DNA of 64,000 nt, taken from Gnetum montanum. Its lineage: Eukaryota > Streptophyta > Gnetopsida > Gnetales > Gnetaceae. The notes beneath the pieces are model-generated. The model made no database searches. It was not told the DNA's origin and was given only the letters and a program-made list of their open reading frames with translations. Position numbers and translations under genes: made by a program. Location of the stretch: contig MNCI01004147.1 of NCBI GenBank assembly GCA_015680685.1, positions 216,090-280,089 of the forward strand. Direction: 5' to 3'. Positions 1 to 11,078 of this stretch are shown in pieces. Numbering within the stretch: position 1 is the first letter of the stretch; every line of letters starts with the position of its first letter.

Positions 1-774
1 TATTTATCACAAAGAAAAGTGTTTTGTGACAACAATCCAAGCTACCATAATAATAAGACAACCAATTTGTATCCAAGATGACATCATATTCTCTTAGACT
101 CATGATATGGAGATCACTAAGCTAAGAGGCATCCTAAATCACCAAAGGCACATATCTATATACTTGGCTATAGCAAATGCACTGCCACCAATGGTGCTAA
201 CAACAAGCCTTTAAATAAGAAACTAACTCTCCAAACTCAAATGTCTAACTACCCATAGATTAATGAAAGAATGAATAACAGTAGGATTAAAGAAAACCAA
301 AACTGCAAAATCTGAAATCATACCTTCAATCTTCATCATTATATTGGGTTAAACATCAACCAACTAGTAAATCAAAGCATACATACATCTTAGATGCATA
401 CAAAGGAACATCACTTGAAGCATTAATATTCATCTTGCTAAGTGTCTCCCTAAAAATTTCATGAATTAGAGAAAGCCTAACCTCTTTGAATGGTTACCCC
501 TAAGCTAGAACTCACATCTTCAAACTTGAAAAAATAAGTACCTTAAATGATGATCCACATGTCCTAGATGTATATCCTCATTTAATTTCCATTGGACACC
601 CTATCCTACGTTAATTTAACTTGCTCTCATACAATTTGTTATTAATTACCACAAAATCCAACATGCTTCTGTTATCATGTAGTTCATGATAAATATTTTA
701 AATCTTCGATTCAAGCTTAGAAATGCTAGTAATTATGAAGGTATCATATAGATATATATATATATATATGAAGT
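1..774. other. unassigned AT-rich DNA left of LINE a
   Basis: No coding similarity, LTR end or RNA gene is recognisable on either strand. It would be the host DNA into which LINE a inserted, and so possibly part of the distal upstream region of MED22. The only structured stretch is the (AT)n run near its right end. Confidence 0.5.
752..774. repeat. (AT)9 microsatellite, probable left target-site duplication of LINE a
   Basis: An (AT)9 run at 752-769 is followed by GAAGT. A second (AT)n run followed by GTGAAGT lies at 15459-15482, just past the 3' end of LINE a. The pair differs by one extra base and AT slippage, so reading it as a duplicated target of about 20 bp is plausible but not certain. 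Confidence 0.45.
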
Positions 775-1209
775 GATCACATGTCAACATGGTAACAGTG
801 TATTTAGACTAGCATAAAGTCTTTTTTGACTATTGTGTGAATTCACTGTTGGCATGTTGCTTGGCATGGTTGCTCCATTTGCTATTACTTCAAGCATCTG
901 TTATTCACAGTGGCTGGTCATGGGTTCTTATGGTAGGGGATGGCATGATTTAGCTCACTCATTCTCTACCACTACCATTGGTTCCAACAAATTAGTGGTT
1001 CTTTGGGCCTCACAATGTCAACAATTGTCATGCTTCTTTGGGGTAGTTTTGTGTAGTCACTACTAGACTAGCTGGTGTAAGGATTTAAGAGGTTTCTTTG
1101 CAATAGTTGCTACTACACCTTGCTCTATTTTTCTTTGTTTCACCTATTGTCCCACTTAGCATAAAAAACAATATATGATCCCTTTTGAACTTATGGGGAA
1201 GGTTACACC

Positions 1210-2335
1210 ATGGCTAATTTACCTAACGCTTCTATTCCTTCTCACCAGGGAAGTACCTCCATCTCTCCTACTATTGATTTTCTACTTCCTGACAATATTT
1301 TTTATGTAGTTTCCAAAGATTTTTCTATGCATTTCATCTTTCTTCAAATTTTGGAATTTTTTCCATATTCAATGAGTATAAATTTGTAAATCAAAAATAT
1401 TCTATAGACCCAAGGCATTCAAGTTTCTCATGCCTATTACTATGCTTGAAACTTTATTCCTAATAGAACTCTTTGAGGCCTCTCAAGTTTAGAAAGCTCT
1501 CTCTATCCAAATTTTTCCAGCACAAAATGCAACTCTCAAGTTTAGAAAGCTCTCTCTATGCACATGCTTAGAAATCAACTTTAATGTTAATGATCCAATC
1601 TACAACATTATCCCCTACTATATTGAACTGCCAAATCTTCCCCTAATTTTTTCTTCCATTAAGAGGGACATCATGAGTACCCTTGGTCATATCATTTCAG
1701 ACCATGGTATTGAGGTTAATGGAATTCAGTTTCATTATTACTATATTGAACTTGATACCTCTCATAGGAAGAACTCCCTAACTCTTTCAGCTAGAGGGAA
1801 ACTCTTTACTCAAAAAGTTGATTATTTTTATCTATCTAATTCCTGTAGTTACTATCATCAAGCTAAGTGTCATATTTTTGCATGCCCCTTCTTAGCCAAG
1901 AAAAAATAATTGGTTGAGCTTCATAAAAATCATTCTCCAACTATTCCAGAATCCCATCCACCATCAAAAACCTTCAATTTTGAAGCCTCTTCTAAAAATA
2001 TTTCAAAGCCTTCTTCCCTGCCTAACCCCTCTAAGTCACAAGTGCCACAATCAGGTTCAATCATAAAGGTTGGTTCTAAAGCACAAGTTACACCTTCAAA
2101 ATCATTTAAGGACTTAGTTATGAGTGGCACGTTTGTGGAGGGTGTTGGAAGAAAAAAAGTTAAAGCATCCTCCACTACAGCTCCACCCCTTACTTCTTCC
2201 CCAATGAACAATTCTACACTACCCATTACTACAAGCAACTCCTTTGCCATTTTTTCACACACAATGGAAGTTGATACTTCAAATTTTAAATCTTTTGATG
2301 ATCCTTCATTCGACATGCCCTTTACTTCCTCATGA
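1210..2335 (+). pseudogene. LINE a ORF1 (nucleic-acid-binding protein), broken
   Basis: The frame opens at ATG 1210 (MANLPNASIPSHQG...), hits a stop near 1386, and resumes in another frame. The region 1673-1909 matches LINE b ORF1 around its zinc knuckle: a 'RGKLFTQKVDYFYLSN' stretch followed by CSYYHQAKCHIFAC, a degenerate CCHC motif. The C-terminal part (1910-2335) is Ser/Thr/Pro-rich and low in complexity, as in LINE b. In L1-type elements ORF1 coats the element RNA. Its TGA stop at 2333-2335 overlaps the ORF2 ATG at 2332-2334 (ATGA), the same junction as in LINE b. Length with breaks is about 375 codons, and at least one frameshift is required. Confidence 0.7.
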
Positions 2336-5309
2336 ACCTCTTATTTTGGAATGTCTAAGGCCTAAGTGATATACTTCGACGTAAATGTGCAAGCAACTTT
2401 CTCTCTAGTTTAAATATTACTTTTGATTTTGTTCTTTTCCAAGAAATTAAGATTTCAGCCAATCATTTATCTCTTTCATCCCATTGGTTTCTTCCTCACT
2501 CATAAGTTCTTGCTACTTCCCATGTATGTGGAAAAGGGGATGCAGCCATTCTCCTCTCACCTTATTGAAAAGATAAAATCATTCAAAGTGATTCTGATTT
2601 TGGCCACAGAGTTTCTTGGGCTATCTTCTTCTCATCCCATGGCCCTTTTGGTATTTTCTCTATTTATGCTCCTAATAACTCTATAGATCATGCCCCTTTG
2701 TGGCAGGAACTAGCTAATTCTCTTTCTTCAGTTCCTTGGATTTTTGGAGGTGGTTTTAATATGACAGAATGTCCTCATGATAAGCTTGGGGGGGTGTTCA
2801 ACTTTTAACTTTTGAGTATCACTTATGGTCAAAATTTAAGAAAAATTTCTATCTTTTTGATGGGGTGGACACTTCTGCTAGTGATCCTCTTCATAGATTC
2901 ACCTAGAGCAATCTTTATCTTGGGCAGGCCCACATCTAAAGTTGGTTAGATAGGTTTTATTTTTCCACTCTTTCCTTATGGCAAGCTTCTTCTTCTAATA
3001 TTGGTCATCAACACAAAACCTTATAAGACCATTTCCCTATCACTATGTCTATCCATATTCATGTTAGCCATCATAGACATAATTTCCATCTTTTCCGGTT
3101 ACATAGTAATTGTTTCTCTTCTCCTCCCGCTCAACAACTTCTCTCAAGCCTTTGGAATGCTAAACCTAGGACCTTAGGTCATGTGGGTTGGACCCAATGG
3201 TGGCACTATGCTATTTGTAAAGTGTAGAATTTTGCTCGTTATTATGGTAAGGAAGTTGCCTCTTGTGCCAAACAAGAGTACAACAACATTCGCTCTACTA
3301 TGGAACATCTTATCAATAGATTAGCACAAGATCCTTTCAACACTCAAGTTCATGGGGAGTTAGTTGAACTCGCTTAGCCTTCCAATAATGGGACATTTAC
3401 AGGGCACAAAATGCCTTAACAAAGAGTAGACTTACTTGGTTAAATATTCAAGACAAACACTGTAAGGAATTTTTCAAGTATCTAAATAGCTCTTCCCCTT
3501 TGCACTCTTTAAACAAAATTTCTAATGATGGTACCATCATCACAAAACACAACAGTCTCCTTTCATAGCTTAAGAAGCACTTCAAAGCCTTATATACTAC
3601 TACCCCTATGGATATCTCATCGTTCAAGGCCACTACTCTCAATCATCCTAGTCTAGTTACTCCTACTATGTTGCAAATTTTAGAAGCTGATATTACTCAG
3701 GTGGAGCTCCAAGATAATTTTTCTAAAATAAGCTCTAGGAAGGCCCCTGGTTATGATGGCTTCACTATTGAAATTTTTCTGAATCATTGGGATTTGGTTG
3801 GCAACAATCTCTTTCAAGTCATTAGAGAGGCTATCCTTACTAGCTTTCTAGGACCCAATTTGAATCAAGGGATTATTCGTCTCCTTCCCAAGTCTAGGGA
3901 TCCTACTTGTATCTCCAATTGGTGATCCATCACTCTTCTTAACATGGTGTATAAAATCTAGGCCAAGTGCTTGGCCTTACGTTTGAAGAAAACTCTTTGT
4001 CATTATATCCTTCTAGTAAAAAATATTTGTTCCTAGTAGATACATTTTAAATAATGTGATTGCTACTTGGGAAGTTCTTCAATGGGTGAAGGATGATGGT
4101 CAAGATATTTTCTTACTGAAGCTTGATTATGCAAAGGCCTACGATAACATTAACTAGGACTTCATTATGCAAACCATGACTAAACTTAGTTTTGGTCCTA
4201 AGTTCTTACATATGGTAAAATGTTTATTTTTAGATCCTACTATGAGGATAGCTACTACCTTTAGTATCACTTCTTCCTTCTCTATCCATAGATCAGTGAG
4301 GCAAGGATGTCTTCTTGCCCCTTACCTATTCATCATCGATGTTGACTTTCTTTGTCATCAGTTAAACTATGATATTCAAAATAAAGCTATCATTAGGGTT
4401 CATCTCTCTTCCCCTCAACATTAGCTTCTCAATATGCATTTTGTCGATGACTACTTTTTCCTTGTTAAAAATACTACTACTATCTACAGCAACTCTTATC
4501 TCTAGTGGAGCAATGTTGCTCTAGCTCCACTATTAACTAAAATAAATCTTCTATTTATAGATTTATCAATAATTACTATCATTTTCCCAACCATAACTAG
4601 AAGCTTCTTCAGGACCCAAATATCACTAAGATTTTAGGAATTTCCTTCTGTTTTAGAGGTTCTACCTCAGTTCTCTAAAAGCAAGTGATTTCTTGAATTC
4701 AAAAGAAAATTGATAAATGGACGACTAAACCCCTCACTCTTGTAGGCAAGTACCTTGTTTGTAAGTCTATATGTGCTTCTACCCATGTGTACTATTCTTT
4801 GTGTTGGGCTCCCTCCCAAGTTGCATATCAGAAGTTGGAATGGTTATTTCAGTACTTCATGTGATCTTCTAAAGACTCTCAAAAAGGTTTCCATCATGTT
4901 CCTTGGAATATTATTACACTTCCTAAGAATAAGAATGATTTAGGTCTTTTGAATTCTTTCAAACAGGGGCTCACTTTGGTCGCTAAGTGGTTGGTTCAAC
5001 ATCTAGATGCCACTGACATTATTGGGAGTCCCCTTCAATTAAGGCTCCGACAAGTGTTTCCCAAAAATAAGCCATTTTGAAAAGAAATCCACTTCATAAA
5101 TTGGATCCTCTTCCCCCATACTATCATTATTCCTGGATCCCATGTCTTCAAAAGCATTTGGAGGGCTTGGCAGGTCTTACACCATTATATCAATCAAACT
5201 AATGTCCAGTTTAATCCTCCTTTTTTTTCTAAGCTTTATCCTTGGTGGTTACCTCTATTGCCTACTTCTCTTGCCACTACAAATGCTAGGGTAGCTACTT
5301 CTTGGTTTT
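2332..5309 (+). pseudogene. LINE a ORF2, 5' and central part (endonuclease and reverse transcriptase)
   Basis: It starts MNLLFWNV then a stop then GLSD, the usual start of plant LINE endonucleases (WNVRGLSD). Reverse transcriptase landmarks follow: SSRKAPGYDG at about 3737, GIIRLLPKS at about 3870, ISNW followed by a stop where NWRPI is expected, LKLDYAKAYD at about 4120, VRQGCLLAPYLF at about 4297 and NMHFVDD at 4434-4451. The FADD box reads FVDD, so both catalytic Asp remain. The thumb/connection region runs to 5309, where element A interrupts it. Several stops (DNIN-stop where tryptophan is expected, NW-stop) are explained by single C-to-T or G-to-A changes. The gene is dead. Confidence 0.8.
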
Positions 5310-5314
5310 GAAAT

Positions 5315-6167
5315 TGATGAGTGGCAAGGTACCCCTACACTTAACCATACAAATACGAGTGTTTCATGCACGATCTGGTGAACTCCATAGATGGGCTAGT
5401 TGTGGTATCTAGATAGTTACTCGCTAATCACAGTTTGTTGTCTTCCCATATAGACTAGTATATGTTTTGTCACATATGGTTTAGTCCAAAGTGAGGTGTA
5501 TGATATGTTCCTAAACTAATGCTACTCCTAGAGGAAATGGAAAATAACTTTAATTAGGATAAGAGGAAAGGGAGAGAGGGTCTAAGCTAATAGGAGATAG
5601 GGAGAGAGAATCTAAGCTAGCCTAAGTATGATGAGCATCCATTCCTTAATCATCTATACACATCTTAGGCCTCGTGCACGACTACAACTAAGATTACCAA
5701 GTGCATGGCCTAAGTACGCTACTGGGATACCAAATAGTCATAGTAGATGCTCGTGATTAAGTCGTACTCGTTCCACATTTAATAACAATAATAATTAAGT
5801 AATTCAATGAAGTGAATGTTGCAATGATGAAGTAATCTCAATCTTTATTTCTGATCATGTGCGTGTCTAAGTACGTCACACTCAAATAAAGGATGATGTA
5901 CAATTACAATCATCACACTGCGGGTATGCACTGGGGGAAAGGGTTGAAAAGAACTATAAATGAAAACTAAGAACTAACTAAGACTAACCAACTTCTATCT
6001 AAAAACTTGACTCCTCTCATGTTCCTACATGAGTATTTATAGGCCCACACCGGAGTCATGATATTGCATATCCGATATTGTTACTTGGGCTGCGATATCG
6101 CATACCTGATATCATGGATCTAATATCGGGGGTCCGATATCATAGCCAGATGAATCATGATTCATCA
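5315..6167 (-). repeat. element A 3' LTR (left copy)
   Basis: 853 bp, ending TGATGA...TCATCA (terminal inverted TGATGA/TCATCA). On the minus strand the U3 carries repeated GATATC palindromes and the TATA box TATAAATA (6034-6041). It is colinear with the right copy, with small differences. Confidence 0.93.
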
Positions 6168-6180
6168 TACCCCCACAACT
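6168..6180 (-). promoter_or_regulatory. element A polypurine tract
   Basis: On the minus strand TTGTGGGGGTA lies immediately before the 3' LTR. This is the expected plus-strand priming site. The same string, CGTGGGGGTA, precedes the 3' LTR of B, C and D. Confidence 0.85.
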
Positions 6181-6529
6181 GAATGAAAACTCATCCTCGA
6201 GTCAAAATGAGAACAAACCCCATTGGTTACATAGTGGATAGATATGGGATTATTGACTAATGAGAAATTTATTCATGCCATAGTGGAGAACTTAATAGAA
6301 CAAAATTGGGACATAGCACAAAATTACAAAATTACAAAATTGCACAATTGTAAAATTGTAAACTTTATTTGGCTCATGTGGTTCCAGGTGGCAGTGGCCC
6401 CTCCATGGGTTGCTTCCCCTTGTCTTGTGTTCCAAGTGTTAGAATTTGATGACGTTGAAGCAATGCCTAGAGCTTTTCCTCTGCCATTCAGGGATCCTAT
6501 GCCATCCATGCTAATGTTCCAATGTTTGA

Positions 6530-9171
6530 TGGAGTAGGCACCTCCCATGGGCATGGTAGTTGTAGAAACATTTTGTTTACTTTGATGTACCAAGACGCAA
6601 ACAGTCGTCGTTCCTTCTCATAGGCTCTAGCTTTGTCCTTGTACTCCTGAAAATTTGTAATTCATCGAGCCAATTCTGCTGCAACATCTTTCTATCCTTG
6701 GTAGCTTTCTTTAACCACATCTAGTTTAGAATTTTCAACTTCCAACTTCTGTAACGTTTTCTTGTGCTCTACAAATTCTGCTTCATATTTGGCATAAGTG
6801 GTAGCTACCTGCCTCTCGAGCTCTATCCTCAAGCACCCTGTTGTCAACATGGCTAGATTAGCATACCACAGGTTTGCCAATTCCATATACTCTGTGAGAT
6901 CCTGAATCTGTAGGTCTTGGCTTTTAAGTTCCGCCCGGTAGGAAAATGCATATGTGTCCAATATGGCCCACCAATTAATGTGTTGAGCACTGAAATTTTT
7001 GATGTGGGCCTTGGCCATATGGATTTTCTTCTCAATGATTTACTTATACATCCCCACCTGGTCTTGGAAATGCTCCTTTAACTTTTCGTACCACTTGGCC
7101 TCGTTTTGCCACGCACTGATTTCAATGGTCATCTTCTGATGGATTGCACATACCTTCTCCATTGAGAGGGTTCGATTTTCTCTATTCAAACAGTTCATAT
7201 CTTGATTGACCTTGATCAATTGTTCTCATAGCTATTCAAATTTTTCTTCGAGAACATTCTTCTATTTCTCCACAGCGATCAACCAAAGATTGTTAGCAAT
7301 GAGCTGTTTATTCTCCTCTTGTAAGGCTCTGAGTGCCTTGGCATGTGTGTAGGTTTGTACTTGTGCCTTGGAGGCATCCCAGTTGACCTTCTCTTTCTTC
7401 TCAACAACTTGTTTATTGTTCGCTAACAATTTATTGAGTTGCTCAATCTTGAAGGTGTCTAACAAGTCTACGGTAACGAATTAAGAGGGGTCATGCTGTG
7501 TAACTTACATGGTTACGAGCCTCCCTTGAAGTTTTGCTAACTCTACTTCTGCATGCTCAGCCCTGATCTCTACCATGACTAGCTTTCCCTTGGTAGAGAT
7601 GAGGTCTGATTATGCTATCGTGACATCTTGTGGGATGTCAAACAAGGACGTCATTACTTGTCTTATTTGCAGCAACTAATCAAGCACATCCTCATCCTCC
7701 GCAGGAGTCATCAAGGGACCGGCCAAAGTTTGAGCATCACGTGCTCCTGTGAAGTTTTCTAGTGGCACAATAGGGATGGTGAAGGATTCTTTGATGTGGT
7801 CTATGACCACCTCTGCTACTCCCGCTGCATATTGGTGCTGCATGACCATCACTATGGCCCCTTCACCAGTCTCCAATTGCACTTGAAAGAATGTAGCATT
7901 CCCTGAGATCTGTTGTGACCATTGATTCTCCTCTCCTCCTGTCTGAATGGACACCTCACCCTGTGCATGATTTATAGAGACAGTGGGCCATACGGTACCA
8001 TCAATGATGCAGAAGAGATTAGAATCATCATAACTTCCCCAACTAACCATTTTAGTGATGGCCCTAAGATGGCTCATCGACGGTCGATAATCCTGCGACA
8101 ATGGTGGCGGTTGGTCTCGTTGGCTCGTGCTGGGTCCTGCTTCTTCTTGTTGACTGGGCCTCGTGCTTGGAAGTTGGCTAGGCCATGAATTTTGAGTTGT
8201 AGTGGGCTCCACCATTTGTTCTTGCTCTAGCTGTAGCTCCAGCATCTCACCAACACTTTTTCTTGGAGCTTGTGGCTTCAGCAATTCAGTGAACAAAGCA
8301 TTTTGGGCTCTTTTGAGGACGTCATTGGTGTACCCTAGCATACCATCACGCTTGCACAACTTCCTAATGAGATAAGGGAAGGGCAACATGAACTTCCCTA
8401 TTTTGCATTCTTCGAACCACCTTAAGATCTCCATGAGATATAGATAAGGCAGGTTAGCATTAAAATTTCCCATCAATATCACACTTCCTCTTGCCACATA
8501 TGTTGAAATCCTATTTAATCCTTTTGTGGGGAACATGTGATAAGTACCAATCTTGAAGTAGATTCTCTCTTCCAATGTCAATTCTCCATATATCTTATCT
8601 TCTTTAGCGTATGCCTTGTCCAACCAAACCTTTCGCGCATCAACATCGGAGCGAGTGGACAGGTGAGCAACCTTCAACCCTGTATTTGAAAGGTTTAACA
8701 CTTCAGAAATGGCCTTGGCAGAAAAATCAACAAACACACCACAAATGTCAACTGTGGTGCCTTCTTCCTTATTGTGCCAAAATTGGTATGTTTCTCCTAA
8801 GTACAGGCACCACTTTCGAAGAAGATAGGCCATAATGGGGATCCTTTGAGTTAGTCATTTACGGCCTCAGGAGCAAATTCTATGAAGGGTCTGAAGTTCA
8901 ATTCTACGATCACTACAACTGATGTGGACCTTTCACAGATGGCCTAAACACACTTCGAGGACAACATGAGCCATTTTCCATGTTCAAGCACTACAACAAC
9001 TCCTCCTTCTACCTATCCCAATTGTACAGTAGCAGGAGTCTCTTGATGGATACTGAAGGATTGCGCCTCCTACTTTGTATGTTGTTTAGTAGACACCTAT
9101 CCTCTACCTCTCCTGGGTTGCTTAGATGCACCTTGAGAGGGACCTTCTTGTTGTCCACGCTTTGGGGCCAT
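6530..9171 (-). pseudogene. element A ORF3: basic N-terminus, plant-transposon-protein-like domain, coiled coil; broken
   Basis: It starts at ATG 9171 (MAPKRGQQEGPSQGASKQ), directly after the splice-acceptor-like TGTGATTGCAG. A basic N-terminus precedes the largest open piece (7676-8833, 385 residues). That piece has YLGETYQFWHN, ICGVFVDFSAKAISEVL, ERIYFKIGTYHMFPTKGLNR, VARGSVILMGNFNANLPYLY and LPFPYLIRKLCKRDGM. The last block resembles the LPFPxLIxxLC motif of the Pfam family annotated as putative plant transposon protein (PF20167), recalled from memory and not searched. A second conserved segment is GNATFFQVQLETGEGAIVMVMQHQ. Downstream pieces (7262-7465, 6692-7018) are charged, heptad-like coiled coil. 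Stops and a late frameshift inactivate it. It is homologous along its whole length to ORF3 of B. Confidence 0.75.
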
Positions 9172-9656
9172 CTGCAATCACACAAGGCCAATCTTTAGTA
9201 AGGTTACTTACCAAAGTTAAGTTATACCTTACTCCTTGCCTTAATGAATTTTTTTTTATTCCGTGTGATATAAAGTTAGAAATTTTTATAGAAATATCCC
9301 CAAAAAGTTTCAATATTTGGCCCACTTTGATTAGGTGGCTTCAAATTTTAATTTCCTGATATAGATGAGGAGATGAAATTGTTTTTGGCACATGCTTATT
9401 AGTTTTATACTTAATTACCCTTGATAGTGTCCTTCGGGCGATGACGAAGTTCAAAAAATTTATGCACAATTTAGCGTGTACCCCTTCCCCATGACTAAGC
9501 TAAACACTTTGGGTTCAAGTAGGTTGAGACGAAATGAAAATCAGAGCGCTAGTGAGCAAGTTATGGTTGGTAGATCGAGAGGTGCACAAGTCGTAGAAGA
9601 AAATTTGAAAAATTCTCTAGTGTGAATAGTTGCAAATGATGTTGACGTTCACACAC

Positions 9657-9750
9657 GGGGGGGGGGGGGGGGGGGGCACGGTCCATATATATAGATTTTA
9701 AGAACACGATATCGCGTACTTGATAGCGGGGACCCGATATCGTAGCCGAC
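9657..9750 (-). promoter_or_regulatory. element A internal U3-like promoter block, with a G20/C20 run
   Basis: On the minus strand GGCTACGATATCGGGTCCCC (9728-9747) closely matches the element's own LTR U3 (GGCTATGATATCGGACCCCC, 6128-6147). CGCGATATCGTG follows, then a TATA-like TATATATA (about 9685-9692), and then a run of 20 C (plus-strand G at 9657-9676). It lies about 0.5 kb upstream of the ORF3 ATG. Element B has the same arrangement, including the C-run. That it promotes transcription is inferred. Confidence 0.6.
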
Positions 9751-10077
9751 CCAATATCGAGGACCCAATATTGCAGCCTATCAAAAATAGGATACTTGAA
9801 AAAATTGATAAATTTTGGAAATTCTTTGGTATAAACAAAGGATGTTAAGTCAATGTAAGGGGTCCAAGGTAAGAATGATCATGTCAAAAGGCATAAAAAG
9901 GATAGTGGTGTAAAATATGGCAATGAAAATCATGAAGAGTATGAGGAAAAAGGACATGTGTTTGTATATAGGACTGTTTGAACGGGCAAGATAAGGGAAA
10001 GAAGAATGTTGGTAATACTTGGAGGGTATAAGATGATGTGTGGGAGATGTGTTACAAGTGTAAATTACAAGGGTTAT

Positions 10078-10133
10078 GCAAGTGGGTCCTCCCCAAAGTA
10101 GGTTCCAACCTATAATGCCCTTGCGTAACCACA
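10078..10133 (-). other. conserved non-coding block 1, element A copy
   Basis: On the minus strand GGTTACGCAAGGGCATTATA then GGTTGGAACCTACTTTGGGG then AGGACCCACTTG. It nearly equals 42608-42662 in B and is recognisable in D (56260-56317) and C (31428-31483). Confidence 0.7.
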
Positions 10134-11078
10134 CCTTAAAATGCCCATAAGCACTAGAAGGGTTAAATGTAATCCACACCAGTTTCACAAAACACACACA
10201 TGTAGATACCACCATAATGAGGTGTGAATTCAATGCTACACAAGACACAAGTCACAAATTCATGAACAGTAAGGTGAGGTGAATTGTAGAAGGAATTGCA
10301 GAGATTGGGACATGCAGTAGCTAACCCAAGGCACAATGAATCCTGAGTGTAGGGTGTGATTAATGTGTCATTAGCCTATCACTCCAAACTCAAGACCAAG
10401 TCCATTCCTCTGATCAGTGACATTGCATTGTTTTATCCCATGATGGACAACCATAAGAGCACCGTGATAGCAAGGTGTATGATCACTTGGCATTTTGTTA
10501 AAGGGAGGAGTGATTTTGCTTTGTGGCACTCGTTTTTTTTTTTGATGAAGTATTTCTTAATCTAGAGAAGCCGCCTACCTTCAAGCATGGGTGCATGTCT
10601 TTCCAGTGGGACCCCCTAGAATAGCATTATTTTTTTTTTGGTTGAGTGCCTTTTGATTACTCTTACTTCCATTTTTCATTAGATTTACAAGGATCTTTAG
10701 TACAACCAAGCTACATGATACTCCTACAGATGTCACTAAAGAGAATCCACAAGTGCCCTTGATGTCACACCTTGGTCATTCCTTCTTAGTCCATCATTCT
10801 TCACTCTAGGTATAATGAACACAAAATTACTTTTAAGTTTTAATGATTAGGAATATCATTGTACCTAGGGTAGAACCTCTTATTAATGGAATGGATAGGT
10901 GGATGTTATGGGCTCGCTGTCCAAATAATTAGCTACTCAAGACTTGATAAGATAGAACAACACCTCAACTAATGAGTCACATGAGTGCTTTATTTATAGA
11001 TGAGATTACTTATAAAAAGATAAAAAGACAAAACAATAAATTGAAAGATGAAGAACTGGAAAACAAAAAATTGAAAAA

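Larger units (their letters stand above)
9172..11078 (-). other. element A non-coding spacer between gag and ORF3
   Basis: This stretch is colinear with the spacers of B and, in parts, D and C. It holds two conserved blocks (10078-10133 and 10725-10780), the internal promoter-like block, an AGTCATGGGG purine motif (about 9490), and the acceptor-like end TACTAAA...TGTGATTGCAG next to the ORF3 ATG. Open frames in it are not conserved between copies over their length. Confidence 0.65.

Noticed and set aside
9850-10248. 132-residue open frame in the element A spacer
   Set aside because: It overlaps conserved block 1, where element B is similar in the same frame for about 25 residues. The rest is not open or similar in B, C or D, so nucleotide conservation explains it better than a protein.
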